Notes: generated from the letters alone by a model not told the origin. DNA of 64,000 bases from Sulfitobacter litoralis (GCF_900103185.1 NZ_FNJD01000003.1:171092-235091), one strand, 5' to 3'; shown: positions 42,601 to 51,076, counted from the stretch's first letter. Numbers and translations are program-made.

Positions 42601-44217
42601 ATGAAAGCACTAAAGTCCCTCGGCCGCTTTGGCCCTTTTGCGCTCATCTCAGCGCTTTTCGTTCTGTTCGCGGCACTTTCGGCGCTGTGGTCATTATGGA
42701 TGATCCTACCGGCAGTGATCTTGGGCACCCTCATGGCGATGGGGATTTACGATCTGATCCAAACCAAACATTCAATCCTGCGCAACTATCCTGTTCTGGG
42801 TCACATGCGGTTCTTCTTTGAAGGCATCCGCCCGGAGATCAGGCAGTACCTGATTGAATCCGATCAGGACGAAGAACCCTTCAGCCGCGATGACCGGTCG
42901 TTGGTCTACCAACGCGCCAAGGGCGTTGAAGATGCACGACCTTTCGGGACGCGGATGCGGGTCTATGATGCTGGATATTCATGGGTTACCCACTCGGTGC
43001 AGCCTGTGCATATCACCGATACAGATTTTCGCGTGACCATCGGCAACAAGGACTGCAAGCAACCCTACGATGCGTCGATCTATAACATCTCTGCCATGAG
43101 CTTTGGGTCGCTGTCGGCCAATGCGATCAGCGCACTGAACAAGGGTGCCAAGATGGGCCGGTTCGCCCATGACACCGGCGAAGGCGGGATCAGCCGGTAT
43201 CACCGCGAGGGCGGCGGTGATCTGATCTACGAAATCGGGTCAGGCTATTTTGGCTGCCGCACAGAAGATGGGCAGTTTGACCCCGACAAGTTCAAGGAAC
43301 AAGCCGCCAGCGACCAGATCAAGATGATCGAGCTCAAGCTTAGCCAAGGGGCCAAACCGGGCCACGGGGGGATGCTGCCCGCGTCAAAGATCAGCGCCGA
43401 GATCGCGGCGGCACGGGGCATCCCGATGGGGCATGACTGTATCTCGCCCGCAGCCCACTCTGCCTTTACCTCGCCTGTGCAGATGATGGAGTTTCTAGGC
43501 AAGCTGCGCGATCTGTCAGGCGGCAAACCCGTCGGGTTCAAGCTGTGCATCGGACACCAGCGCGAATTCATGTGTATGGTCAAGGCGATGCTGGAGACCG
43601 GGATCGTGCCCGACTTTATCGTCGTGGATGGCACCGAAGGCGGCACGGGCGCCGCCCCGCTAGAGTTCGCCAACCACGTCGGCATGCCGATGGTCGAGGG
43701 GCTGACCTTTGTGCACAACACTTTGCGCGGTGCCGGTATCCGCGATCAGGTGAAACTGGGGGCCGCGGGCAAAGTTGTGTCGGCCTTTGATATTGCGCGG
43801 GCGCTGGCCTTGGGCGCGGATTGGTGCAACTCGGCCCGTGGGTTCATGTTTGCGGTGGGCTGCATTCAAGCGCAGGCGTGCCATACCAATCAGTGCCCCG
43901 TTGGCGTCGCGACCCAAGATCCCACGCGGCAACGCGCGCTGGATGTGGACGACAAAAGCCAGCGTGTCGCGCGGTTTCACCACAATACGCTGATGGCCTT
44001 GGGCGAAATGGCAGGTGCCGCCGGCCTGGAAAGCCCCAGCAATTTCCTGCCCCGGCATATGATGATGCGGCAAAGCGATAACAGTATGGTGCAGGGAGAT
44101 CAGGTCTATGGCTACCTGCCCGAAGGCTATTTGCTGGACGATCAATCACCCGATTATAACGGCAACAAAACCCGTTGGGCACGGGCGCAGGCCGACAGCT
44201 TTGTGCCGTTCGACTAG
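42601..44217 (+). CDS. Membrane-anchored FMN-binding glutamate synthase family protein
   Basis: The 538-residue protein has two N-terminal membrane segments (about 10-52) and then a GltB-like alpha/beta barrel with FMN-binding features: YNISAMSFGSLSANAI, PGHGGMLPASKIS, GTEGGTGAAPLEFANHVG and the cysteine-rich CIQAQACHTNQCPVGVATQD for an iron-sulfur cluster. It lacks the amidotransferase and beta-subunit partners of true glutamate synthase, so its reaction is unclear. It is transcribed alone and ends at a strong bidirectional terminator. Confidence 0.87.
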   Translation: MKALKSLGRFGPFALISALFVLFAALSALWSLWMILPAVILGTLMAMGIYDLIQTKHSILRNYPVLGHMRFFFEGIRPEIRQYLIESDQDEEPFSRDDRSLVYQRAKGVEDARPFGTRMRVYDAGYSWVTHSVQPVHITDTDFRVTIGNKDCKQPYDASIYNISAMSFGSLSANAISALNKGAKMGRFAHDTGEGGISRYHREGGGDLIYEIGSGYFGCRTEDGQFDPDKFKEQAASDQIKMIELKLSQGAKPGHGGMLPASKISAEIAAARGIPMGHDCISPAAHSAFTSPVQMMEFLGKLRDLSGGKPVGFKLCIGHQREFMCMVKAMLETGIVPDFIVVDGTEGGTGAAPLEFANHVGMPMVEGLTFVHNTLRGAGIRDQVKLGAAGKVVSAFDIARALALGADWCNSARGFMFAVGCIQAQACHTNQCPVGVATQDPTRQRALDVDDKSQRVARFHHNTLMALGEMAGAAGLESPSNFLPRHMMMRQSDNSMVQGDQVYGYLPEGYLLDDQSPDYNGNKTRWARAQADSFVPFD

Positions 44218-44240
44218 CCGCCGCCAAGATCAGAAACACA

Positions 44241-44270
44241 AAAGGCGCGCAGGTTTCCCGGCGCGCCTTT
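44241..44270. terminator. Bidirectional terminator between glutamate synthase-like gene and gabT
   Basis: AAAGGCGCGC (44241-44250) and GCGCGCCTTT (44261-44270) form a perfect 10-base stem with a 10-base loop. The A/T ends give short U-runs in either direction. The flanking genes converge on it. Confidence 0.75.
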
Positions 44271-44287
44271 CAGTCAGTCTGGACAGT

Positions 44288-45682
44288 TTACTTTGCGTCT
44301 TCGGCAACCGCGGCAGCGACGGAGGCTTCGAATATCTCGAGCCCCTCTTCGATGATCGCATCGGACGCGGTCAGCGGCACCATCACACGCACAGCGTTGC
44401 CCTGCATGCCACAGCTTAGCAGCAACAGACCGCGCTTGAGCGCATGCGCAATGACGCGCTTGGTGAAATCACCGTCGGGTGTTGCGGTGTCAAAGTCGGT
44501 CACAAACTCGACCGCAACCATCGCACCCAAACCACGGATATCCCACATGCGGAACGGCGCGGAGCGTGCACCAATCTCGGCAAAGCGCGCCTTAAGGTGT
44601 TCGCCCATGTCCAAGGAACGCTGCAACAGGCCCTCTTCCTCGATCGCCTCAATCGCGGCAAGCGCTGCGGCACAGGCGACGGGGTTGCCGCCATAGGTGC
44701 CCCCCAGACCGCCAGGGATCATCGCGTCCATGACATCGGCGCGACCAATAACACCCGCCAAAGGATAACCGCCCGCCATGGATTTCGCCACGGTGATCAG
44801 GTCAGGCACTACGCCGGAGTGTTCAATCGCGAACCATTTGCCAGTCCGGCCAAAGCCGGCCTGAACCTCGTCTGCAATCAGCATGATACCGTGCTGGTCA
44901 CAGATTTCGCGGAGCTGGCGCATCATGTCAAAGGGCACAGGGGTATAGCCGCCCTCGCCCAGAACGGGTTCGATGATGATCGCGGCCACACGTTCGGGCT
45001 GCGCGTCGGTCAGGAACAGGTTTTTCAGGCCGGTGATCGCGTCCTCAACGGTGATCCCATCACGGGCCGAAGGGAAGGGCGCGCGGAAGATATCCGACGG
45101 GAAGGGACCAACGTCTTTTTTGTAGGGAGAGATTTTACCCGTCATCCCCAGCGTCAACAGCGTGCGCCCGTGATACCCGCCGGTAAAGGCGATCACACCG
45201 GGTCGGCCTGTCGCGGCGCGTGCAATTTTAACCGCGTTTTCCACCGCTTCGGCACCGGTTGTGACCAGCAGGGTTTTCTTGGGTGTATCCCCAGGGGCCA
45301 GCGCGTTCAGCTTTTCGGCCAGATCAATATAGGGCCCATAAGGCACGACCTGAAAGCTGGTGTGCGTGTACTGGTCTTCTTGCGCCTTTGCCGCGGCGAT
45401 CACCTTGGGGTGGCGGTGGCCGGTGTTCAGCACACCAATGCCGCCGACGAAATCGATATAGCGGTTGCCCTCTACGTCCCAGAGCTCTGCGTTTTCGGCG
45501 TATTTCGCATAGATCGGCGCGGCAGACGCGACACCACGTGGGACGGCAAGGTCACGGCGTGCAATCAGCTGCGCGTTGGTTTCGACAGATACATTCGCAT
45601 CAAGCATGTCGGGCACGACGCTGCTTTTTGCCGATTTCTTTGCAGCGGCATTGCGCGGCTGTTTTTTGACAGTGCTAGGCAT
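44288..45682 (-). CDS. gabT: 4-aminobutyrate aminotransferase
   Basis: GabT moves the amino group of GABA to 2-oxoglutarate, giving succinate semialdehyde and glutamate. The 464-residue class III aminotransferase shows [20 protein letters not shown], the [18 protein letters not shown] loop, [17 protein letters not shown] with the cofactor aspartate, and the PLP lysine in [14 protein letters not shown] chose the ATG at 45682, seven bases after GAGGA, over a TTG at 45688. The first 25 residues are a low-complexity Lys/Ala extension not usual in the family. An XRE-cupin regulator is divergent. Confidence 0.9.
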   Translation of the reverse strand: MPSTVKKQPRNAAAKKSAKSSVVPDMLDANVSVETNAQLIARRDLAVPRGVASAAPIYAKYAENAELWDVEGNRYIDFVGGIGVLNTGHRHPKVIAAAKAQEDQYTHTSFQVVPYGPYIDLAEKLNALAPGDTPKKTLLVTTGAEAVENAVKIARAATGRPGVIAFTGGYHGRTLLTLGMTGKISPYKKDVGPFPSDIFRAPFPSARDGITVEDAITGLKNLFLTDAQPERVAAIIIEPVLGEGGYTPVPFDMMRQLREICDQHGIMLIADEVQAGFGRTGKWFAIEHSGVVPDLITVAKSMAGGYPLAGVIGRADVMDAMIPGGLGGTYGGNPVACAAALAAIEAIEEEGLLQRSLDMGEHLKARFAEIGARSAPFRMWDIRGLGAMVAVEFVTDFDTATPDGDFTKRVIAHALKRGLLLLSCGMQGNAVRVMVPLTASDAIIEEGLEIFEASVAAAVAEDAK

Positions 45683-45700
45683 ATACAAATCCTCATTTTG

Positions 45701-45717
45701 AAACGCGACCTGCGTTT
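45701..45717. promoter_or_regulatory. Candidate operator between gabT and its divergent regulator
   Basis: AAACGC (45701-45706) and GCGTTT (45712-45717) are perfect inverted repeats five bases apart, in a 133-base divergent gap. A second GCGTTTAA half lies near 45732. A dimeric HTH regulator such as the one encoded at 45816 could bind here. No binding data exist for it. Confidence 0.45.
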
Positions 45718-45815
45718 AAAATCCTATTATTGCGTTTAATTTAATTGTCAATATAGATCTATCCCAGCAAAATTTACTTGAAGTTACTGCGCTAAAATTT
45801 GCCTGTGATCGCACC

Positions 45816-46412
45816 ATGATACGGGTTAGGAAGCTGAAAGAAATAATCCGGGGACCGGACGTGGATATAGGTCAAAGACTAAGATCGATTAGAGAAGACC
45901 GCGGCCTGTCTCAGCGCGAACTGGCGACCAAGGCTGGGCTGACCAACGGCACCATCTCCCTCATTGAAAAGAACAAGACGAGCCCGTCGGTTGCGTCTTT
46001 GAAGAGCTTGCTGGACGCGATCCCGATCAGCATGGCGGAATTCTTTTCGACGTTGGAAGACACCCAGACCCCCAAGGTGTTCTACCGCGAGAGCGAATTT
46101 ACCAAAGTCTCACCGACCAGTGACGGACAGGTTTCGCTTCGGCAGCTCGGAAACGCTGAACAGCATTCCCTGCAGGTGCTACACGAAACCTATCCCCCCG
46201 GCGCAGATACAGGGCCCGAACTGTTGGTGCACGAAGGCGAAGAAGCCGGCGTTGTCATATCAGGAGAGATCGAGGTGACCGTAGATGGTGCTGTGGCTGT
46301 TCTGGCCGCTGGCGATGGCTACCTGTTCGACAGCCGATTGCCGCACCGTTTCAGAAACATCGGCGACGTCCTATGCATTGTTGTAAGTGCATGTACGCCG
46401 CCGAGTTTTTGA
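45816..46412 (+). CDS. XRE-family regulator with C-terminal cupin domain
   Basis: The 198-residue protein has an HTH_XRE domain (about 18-75, GQRLRSIREDRGLSQRELATKAGLTNGTISLIEKNK) and a cupin domain (about 115-195) with HEGEEAGVVISGEIEV. This is the architecture of PuuR, which controls putrescine and GABA use in enterics. It is divergent from gabT, so control of gabT is likely. The start is unsure: the ATG has no clear ribosome site and a GTG at 45861 would begin at the conserved domain edge. Confidence 0.83.
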   Translation: MIRVRKLKEIIRGPDVDIGQRLRSIREDRGLSQRELATKAGLTNGTISLIEKNKTSPSVASLKSLLDAIPISMAEFFSTLEDTQTPKVFYRESEFTKVSPTSDGQVSLRQLGNAEQHSLQVLHETYPPGADTGPELLVHEGEEAGVVISGEIEVTVDGAVAVLAAGDGYLFDSRLPHRFRNIGDVLCIVVSACTPPSF

Positions 46413-46429
46413 ATTCGTTATATGTGGAA

Positions 46430-46446
46430 GTGCGGATACCCCGCAC
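46430..46446. terminator. Short hairpin between regulator and small membrane protein gene
   Basis: GTGCGG (46430-46435) pairs with CCGCAC (46441-46446) around a five-base loop, between two converging genes. No T-run follows, so a terminator role is weakly supported. Confidence 0.3.
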
Positions 46447-46457
46447 TATGCCTTTGA

Positions 46458-46607
46458 TTATCGTTCGTCGTCGCGCCGGATAGGGCGATGCAAAGACGAT
46501 CTTTGGCGCTTTTTCTCTTCGCTGCCGCGCTGTGTGGTCAGCGAAACGATAGCGATTGCAGCCAAAGCGAGAATCAAAAATGATGCGATAAACAAGTCTG
46601 TCGTCAT
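46458..46607 (-). CDS. Small membrane protein, 49 residues, putative stress-regulon member
   Basis: This short gene encodes 49 residues: a short polar start (MTTDLF), one membrane segment (about 5-24, FIASFLILALAAIAIVSL) and a basic, charged tail (EEKKRQRSS, RRDDER). An AGGAGG ribosome site lies five bases before the ATG, and an EcfG-type promoter lies about 40 bases upstream, which together make it a credible gene. I do not recognise a family. It lies next to the general stress locus. Confidence 0.65.
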   Translation of the reverse strand: MTTDLFIASFLILALAAIAIVSLTTQRGSEEKKRQRSSLHRPIRRDDER

Positions 46608-46900
46608 TGATGCCTCCTGTACGCTTTGTGTGGCTCGTTCAGGAGAGTAACAGTCGGGGGATCACAAGGTTCCAGCCTTGGACCCCCCTAAATGCTGCAC
46701 CGCAGAGCGTGGGCTATAATCCGCTGCGGCCAAGAATGTAGCCTGACATAGTCACCGAGAACCGCAAGCGAGGCGAAATCGGCAAAAGGCCCATGAATCC
46801 CTACAGTTGCGTGAAAAGTGGACCTAGTGACAGGCCGCCGCGGGATTCATCCGCGACATAGCAAAAAAATTTCAATTATTTTCGCTTAGTCTACGGCAGT
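46608..46900. other. Intergenic region between small membrane protein and histidine kinase 3' end
   Basis: Apart from the EcfG-type promoter at 46649-46673 I see nothing firm here. The part from 46700 to 46900 has no ORF with codon use like the neighbours and no T-run terminator for the kinase operon. Confidence 0.3.
46649..46673 (-). promoter_or_regulatory. EcfG-type promoter before the small membrane protein
   Basis: On the minus strand GGAAC (46673-46669) is followed after 16 bases by TGTT (46652-46649). The consensus is GGAAC-N16/17-CGTT; one base of the -10 block differs. The expected start is about 35 bases before the ATG at 46607. Confidence 0.6.
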
Positions 46901-48622
46901 TTAATAGTCGTAAACATCTTTCGCCTGCAGGGGCACGTGAAATTCAACCCGAAGAACATAAAGCCCGTCATCCTCGGTAATCTCCACCTGTCCGTTCAAC
47001 TGCCGTGAAAACGCGTTGATCAAACGAGAGCCAAGCCCCGTGCCGTCTTCGACTTCGCCTTTGCCGACGGTATTCTTGACCAACAGCAGCGCCATTTCGG
47101 GTTGGGTATGCGACAGGCTCACTTCGATTTGACCCGCACCCGTCGCGTCGGCAGCGACATATTTCAGCGCATTTGTGATCGCCTCGGATACCAACAACGT
47201 CAAAGGAGCAGCGTCGTCGGGGTCCAACTGCACGGCTTCGTAATTCTGCATCACCTTCACGGCAGAGCCCGAAGGCAACCCAACACTAAGTAGTTGGTTC
47301 ACAATTTCATGCATCAGCGCGCCCCCGTCGACGCGGGACAGGTTATCGTTTTGGTACAGGCTTTTGTGCACCGTCGCGAGGCTAAGGATCCGATCTTGAA
47401 GGCGCTGCAAGACACGCTTGGAATCCGGCGTGGTGGCCTGACGAATCTGCATATTCATGATCGACGAGATCAACTGAAGATTGTTTTTCACCCGGTGGTG
47501 AACTTCTTTTAGAAGGATGTTCTTTTGGCGCAGGTTATCTTCTAGCGCGGCCTCATCCCGTAGAATAGATTCCGCCATGCCAACGAAAGCATGTTCCATA
47601 TTGACGATTTCGGTTGGAACGACACCGCCGAGCGTCGTTCTCGGCAAGGTCCGGTTCAACGCAAAGTGGTGCATTTGCCGGCCAAGCTTGCGGATATGTT
47701 TGATGGCCAGGCGGTTCAGCGCCCAAAACGCGACGATAAGACTGGCAAGCCACATCGCAATCGGAAGCACAAAGCTCAACCGGGTCATCGCACCGGCCTT
47801 CAGCAGCGGGGAGTTTTTGGGCCAAACGCTCATGGCATACCCGACGCCAGACACGATCGGCAGCACCGCATATACGCGCTCCTCACCCTCTTGATTGGTT
47901 TCATGGAAGACGCGGCCAGATTTGCCCGCATACCATTTTAATGCCGCGAAAGACGGCAGTTCCTTTAGGGTCGTGTCGAGCGCGCCTTTTGACGTCAGAA
48001 TATCGCCCTGCGCATTGAACGTCAGCATAGAGATCGGGCGCGCCGACTGCTCCGGTTCAGGAGCGTCGTCGAAACTTTTAAGCGGCACAGACAGGTTGAT
48101 GAACCCGATTAACTCATCATCAACCTTAAGCGGATTTGTGACGATCATCACCGGCTCGGAGCTTTGCGCCGGATTGTCGGTGACATTCGCCATCCGGGTC
48201 TTGAATTGGGTCATCTTCTGAAAGACATCCCGGTCTGATACATTACCCGAGACGCCAGTAGAAACGCAGTCCATGTTCCCCTCCGGCGTGATGAAGCTCA
48301 CGACGGTATAAAGTTCAGATAGCTCTTGGTATTCGCGCATGAAGGCGCTGCACGAGACATCGTCGGATTTGATTAGATTGACCACGGACGCCAAAGCAGC
48401 AGCCGCACCAAAGGCTTCCCTGATCGTGCCATTTTCCAACGTCGAGGCCTGCTCTGTTATTGCAAGCAAAGAAAGCTCTGCGTTTTCAAGGCTCTGATCG
48501 GCGATCTCGCGTGTTTGAACGACAGCAATCAGACCAATTGGCAACAGTGCGAGCGATAGGAAAAGCAGCACGCGAAACGCGAGGCCACGAAAAATATTCG
48601 TTGATAGGAACCCCGAGGTCAT
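46901..48622 (-). CDS. Membrane sensor histidine kinase (HisKA_2/HWE type) of the stress locus
   Basis: The 573-residue protein has two membrane segments (about 13-33 and 285-307) around a periplasmic sensor region of about 250 residues. The cytoplasmic part has an H-box LLKEVHHRVKNNLQLISSIM typical of HisKA_2 kinases and an ATPase domain with LTLLVSEAITNALKYV. HWE/HisKA_2 kinases phosphorylate PhyR in the general stress response. The gene lies two bases after ecfG in the nepR-ecfG operon and faces phyR, so PhyR is the likely target. The signal is unknown. Confidence 0.88.
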   Translation of the reverse strand: MTSGFLSTNIFRGLAFRVLLFLSLALLPIGLIAVVQTREIADQSLENAELSLLAITEQASTLENGTIREAFGAAAALASVVNLIKSDDVSCSAFMREYQELSELYTVVSFITPEGNMDCVSTGVSGNVSDRDVFQKMTQFKTRMANVTDNPAQSSEPVMIVTNPLKVDDELIGFINLSVPLKSFDDAPEPEQSARPISMLTFNAQGDILTSKGALDTTLKELPSFAALKWYAGKSGRVFHETNQEGEERVYAVLPIVSGVGYAMSVWPKNSPLLKAGAMTRLSFVLPIAMWLASLIVAFWALNRLAIKHIRKLGRQMHHFALNRTLPRTTLGGVVPTEIVNMEHAFVGMAESILRDEAALEDNLRQKNILLKEVHHRVKNNLQLISSIMNMQIRQATTPDSKRVLQRLQDRILSLATVHKSLYQNDNLSRVDGGALMHEIVNQLLSVGLPSGSAVKVMQNYEAVQLDPDDAAPLTLLVSEAITNALKYVAADATGAGQIEVSLSHTQPEMALLLVKNTVGKGEVEDGTGLGSRLINAFSRQLNGQVEITEDDGLYVLRVEFHVPLQAKDVYDY

Positions 48623-48624
48623 GG

Positions 48625-49182
48625 TCAGAAGGAAGAAACTTTGGATGCAGAAATTACAGACATTGTCGCATCATCCGTCATTTCGAGGCTTTCATCGTCC
48701 CGCAAGCCCATCAACTCAGCAAGGCGCGCACGTGCACGGTTGGTCCGGCTTTTGATTGTCCCTACTGCCACGCCACACATATCTGCAGCTTCTTCGTAAG
48801 AGAATCCGGATGCACCCACAAGCAACAAAGCTTCGCGTTGTTCGTCCTTCAATAGACCCAAAGCCTTGCGGAAGTCTGTCATTTGCATATGCCCATCGTG
48901 TGCCGGCTTTTCAGCCAGGCTTTCAGTGAACACACCATCGACGTCCGCGACTTCACGGTTGGCCTTACGACGCGACGAATAATACGTGTTGCGCAAAATT
49001 GTGAAGAGCCACGCACGCATGTTCGTGCCGACCTCGAATTTCTCGATATTTGTCCAGGCTTTGACCAAAGTGTCTTGAACCATGTCATCGGCGATCGCAC
49101 CATTGCGGGTCAGGCTAATGGCAAAGGCGCGCATGGCTGGCAAATGCTCTACCAGTTGATCGCGCGGATCAGCGGCGCTCAT
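48625..49182 (-). CDS. ecfG: General stress ECF sigma factor EcfG
   Basis: EcfG directs RNA polymerase to general stress promoters (GGAAC-N16/17-CGTT). The 185-residue protein has region 2 (about 15-80, MRAFAISLTRNGAIADDMVQDTLVKAW) and region 4 (about 115-165, FSYEEAADMCGVAVGTIKSRTNRARARL). It overlaps nepR by four bases (ATGA). NepR would hold it inactive until PhyR is phosphorylated. Several matching promoters occur in the window. Confidence 0.93.
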   Translation of the reverse strand: MSAADPRDQLVEHLPAMRAFAISLTRNGAIADDMVQDTLVKAWTNIEKFEVGTNMRAWLFTILRNTYYSSRRKANREVADVDGVFTESLAEKPAHDGHMQMTDFRKALGLLKDEQREALLLVGASGFSYEEAADMCGVAVGTIKSRTNRARARLAELMGLRDDESLEMTDDATMSVISASKVSSF

Positions 49183-49334
49183 CCCTTTTTACCAACAGTT
49201 TTATCCTGCTCTTTCAGCTGGTTGAGCAGGTCCTTGAATTTATCTGGAACGCCTTCTTCCATCGTTTCATCGTAAACGCGGCGAAGATTTTCATCGATAA
49301 AGCGCTCACGCTCGTCGTTTTGGCCTGATTGCAT
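49179..49334 (-). CDS. nepR: Anti-sigma factor NepR
   Basis: NepR binds and blocks EcfG and is released by phosphorylated PhyR. This short gene encodes 51 residues. The conserved NepR core is clear: FIDENLRRVYDETMEEG then VPDKFKDLLNQLKEQ. Its TGA overlaps the ecfG ATG. The gene is easily missed by length cut-offs. Its promoter is part of the palindromic element at 49383-49415 shared with phyR. Confidence 0.9.
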   Translation of the reverse strand: MQSGQNDERERFIDENLRRVYDETMEEGVPDKFKDLLNQLKEQDKTVGKKG

Positions 49335-49382
49335 CAACAAGTTTCCTGCCTTCTCTAAATACTATATATATACATATGACAT

Positions 49383-49415
49383 GGAACCAAACTTAACGTT
49401 AGGGGGTTTGGTTCC
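49383..49415. promoter_or_regulatory. Palindromic element with overlapping divergent EcfG-type promoters
   Basis: GGAACCAAAC (49383-49392) and GTTTGGTTCC (49406-49415) are perfect inverted repeats 13 bases apart. On the plus strand GGAAC-N17-GGTT (ending 49408) points to phyR. On the minus strand GGAAC-N17-AGTT (ending 49390) points to nepR-ecfG. Each -10 box lies next to the other's -35 box, so the two promoters share the same 33 bases. A central TAACGTTA palindrome is also present. Autoregulation by EcfG is likely. Confidence 0.65.
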
Positions 49416-49442
49416 AGAAATATTTTAAAAGGACGACAATAA

Positions 49443-50252
49443 ATGACGGATGTCACCGAAACACCAAGTGTCAGCGATGCGTTGGGTGAATGCCTTCCTT
49501 ACCTGCGTCGCTACGCGCGCGCGCTTACCGGTAGCCAAAACAGCGGCGATGCTTTTGCAGCCGCGTCGCTCGAAGCGATCCTGACAGATCGGTCGGTTCT
49601 GGATGGTGTCGATACGCGTACAGGTGTTTTTCGGGTGTTATACGGCATTTGGGCCAGTGCCGGTGCACCTGTTGAAGAAGGCGAAAGCGGCCTCCGGGCC
49701 AAAGCGCAAAAACACCTCGCTAAGCTGACCAACCACAGCCGCGAAGCGTTGCTGCTTCACACGATTGAAGGGTTTTCTTTCAAAGAGGTCGGTCAAATCA
49801 TCGGCGTTGAAGAAAGCGAAGCCAGCCAGCTGGTGCAGATTGCGCGCCGTGAGATGGCCGATAGTGTAACCGGTTCGGTCATGATCATCGAAGACGAGGC
49901 GATTATCGCGATGGATATCGAATCTATCGTTGCCGAGATGGGTCACCGGGTCACCGGTGTTGCACGCACACGCGAAGAGGCCGTAAAACTAGGCAAGGCT
50001 GACGTGCCGGACCTGATCCTCGCCGACATTCAATTGGCCGATAACTCCTCCGGTATCGATGCGGTCAACGACCTGCTGCGCGATCTGGGCAACCGTCCGG
50101 TTATCTTCATCACGGCCTTCCCCGAACGCCTGCTGACCGGTGACAAGCCCGAGCCCGCGTTCCTGATCTCTAAACCATATACTGTGGATCAGGTTGTTTC
50201 CGCGGTTTCGCAGGCGATGTTCTTCTCTTCGACAGAGACGCTGAACAGCTAA
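49443..50252 (+). CDS. phyR: General stress response regulator PhyR
   Basis: PhyR is an anti-anti-sigma factor: its N-terminal sigma-like domain takes NepR away from EcfG once its receiver is phosphorylated. The 269 residues show the ECF-like domain (about 10-135, with HTIEGFSFKEVGQIIGVEESEASQLV) and a receiver domain (about 142-262) with VMIIEDEAIIAMD, the phosphoacceptor aspartate in LILADIQLAD, and the lysine in FLISKPYTVDQV. It ends in a strong terminator. Confidence 0.95.
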   Translation: MTDVTETPSVSDALGECLPYLRRYARALTGSQNSGDAFAAASLEAILTDRSVLDGVDTRTGVFRVLYGIWASAGAPVEEGESGLRAKAQKHLAKLTNHSREALLLHTIEGFSFKEVGQIIGVEESEASQLVQIARREMADSVTGSVMIIEDEAIIAMDIESIVAEMGHRVTGVARTREEAVKLGKADVPDLILADIQLADNSSGIDAVNDLLRDLGNRPVIFITAFPERLLTGDKPEPAFLISKPYTVDQVVSAVSQAMFFSSTETLNS

Positions 50253-50276
50253 GCTCCGCCATGTGAACGAACAAAA

Positions 50277-50305
50277 GACCACGGGTTCCACCGTGGCCTT
50301 TTTTT
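50277..50305 (+). terminator. Intrinsic terminator of phyR
   Basis: CCACGG (50279-50284) pairs with CCGTGG (50291-50296) around a six-base loop, extended by flanking G/C pairing, and is followed by seven T (50299-50305). All features of a rho-independent terminator are present. Confidence 0.88.
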
Positions 50306-50338
50306 ATGCGCGATGTGCCACGTGAAACACATTGCGTC

Positions 50339-50363
50339 GGAACTTATGCCCACAGGACGCGTT
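50339..50363 (+). promoter_or_regulatory. EcfG-type promoter of the DUF883/holin-like pair
   Basis: GGAAC (50339-50343) and CGTT (50360-50363) are exactly 16 bases apart, a full consensus match. The ATG of the DUF883 gene is at 50397, giving a leader of roughly 25 bases. Confidence 0.82.
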
Positions 50364-50396
50364 TGGTTGGTGAACACATGAATATTGGAGATCACC

Positions 50397-50699
50397 ATGG
50401 CCAAGGACGTAACCACCACAAAAGCGCTGTCTGTCGATGACATTTCGGTCCAACTGAGCGTTTTGAAAGACGATATTGCGTCTCTGACAAGCACGATGGC
50501 CGATCTGACCAAAGCCAAAAGCGCCGAAGCCGCCTCGACGGCGAAGTCCACCGCTCAGGATATGGCAAACTCCGGACGCGATAAGGCGCTAGAAGCTCAG
50601 AAAACTGCCGAAGATTTTGTACGCACTCAACCCACTGCCGCCTTAGGCATCGCTGCGGGTGTTGGGTTCATCGCCGGTCTGTTCGCGACCCGCCGCTAA
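50397..50699 (+). CDS. DUF883 (YqjD/ElaB-type) membrane-anchored stress protein
   Basis: The 100-residue protein has a helical, charged N-terminal part (about 10-70, many Lys/Asp/Ala) and one C-terminal membrane segment with glycine motifs (about 80-97, ALGIAAGVGFIAGLFATRR). This is the DUF883/YqjD layout; E. coli YqjD anchors ribosomes to the membrane in stationary phase. I chose the ATG at 50397, six bases after GGAGA. The gene has an exact EcfG promoter and shares one base with the next gene (TAATG). Confidence 0.83.
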   Translation: MAKDVTTTKALSVDDISVQLSVLKDDIASLTSTMADLTKAKSAEAASTAKSTAQDMANSGRDKALEAQKTAEDFVRTQPTAALGIAAGVGFIAGLFATRR

Positions 50700-51076
50700 T
50701 GTTCGAATATGTGACAGATAGGGTTGCCCTCAAGGCGACCCGAACTGCGCAAACCGCAGCAATTGGTTTCGGCGCGATGCTTTGCCTGATTGTAGGTGGG
50801 GCATTTCTCGCAGTCGCCTTCTGGCTATTTCTGCTAACGTTTACTTCGGCCTTGGTGGCGTGCCTAATTCTGGGAAGTTTGCTCTTTGGGCTAGGTCTTG
50901 TTCTGATCGCTGCCCTGTCAATTCGCGCCCGTGCAATTCGGCGTCAGAAGCGCGAAGCGGCCTTGCGAGCGCAAGCAATGCAACAAGCCCAAGTGACTGG
51001 CGGCGTGGGCGGAATTGCTGCGATCATTATGGCTTTCGTCAACGGTCTGAACGCAGGGAAGCAAGCGCGTCACTAA
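50699..51076 (+). CDS. Phage holin family (YqjE-like) membrane protein
   Basis: The 125-residue protein has two membrane segments (about 20-46 and 50-78), a basic stretch (RARAIRRQKREAALRAQ) and a third hydrophobic patch near the end. It matches the holin-X/YqjE type that is often next to YqjD-like genes. It is translationally coupled to the DUF883 gene and so under the same EcfG promoter. Its last 38 bases overlap the receiver-like gene on the other strand. Confidence 0.78.
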   Translation: MFEYVTDRVALKATRTAQTAAIGFGAMLCLIVGGAFLAVAFWLFLLTFTSALVACLILGSLLFGLGLVLIAALSIRARAIRRQKREAALRAQAMQQAQVTGGVGGIAAIIMAFVNGLNAGKQARH

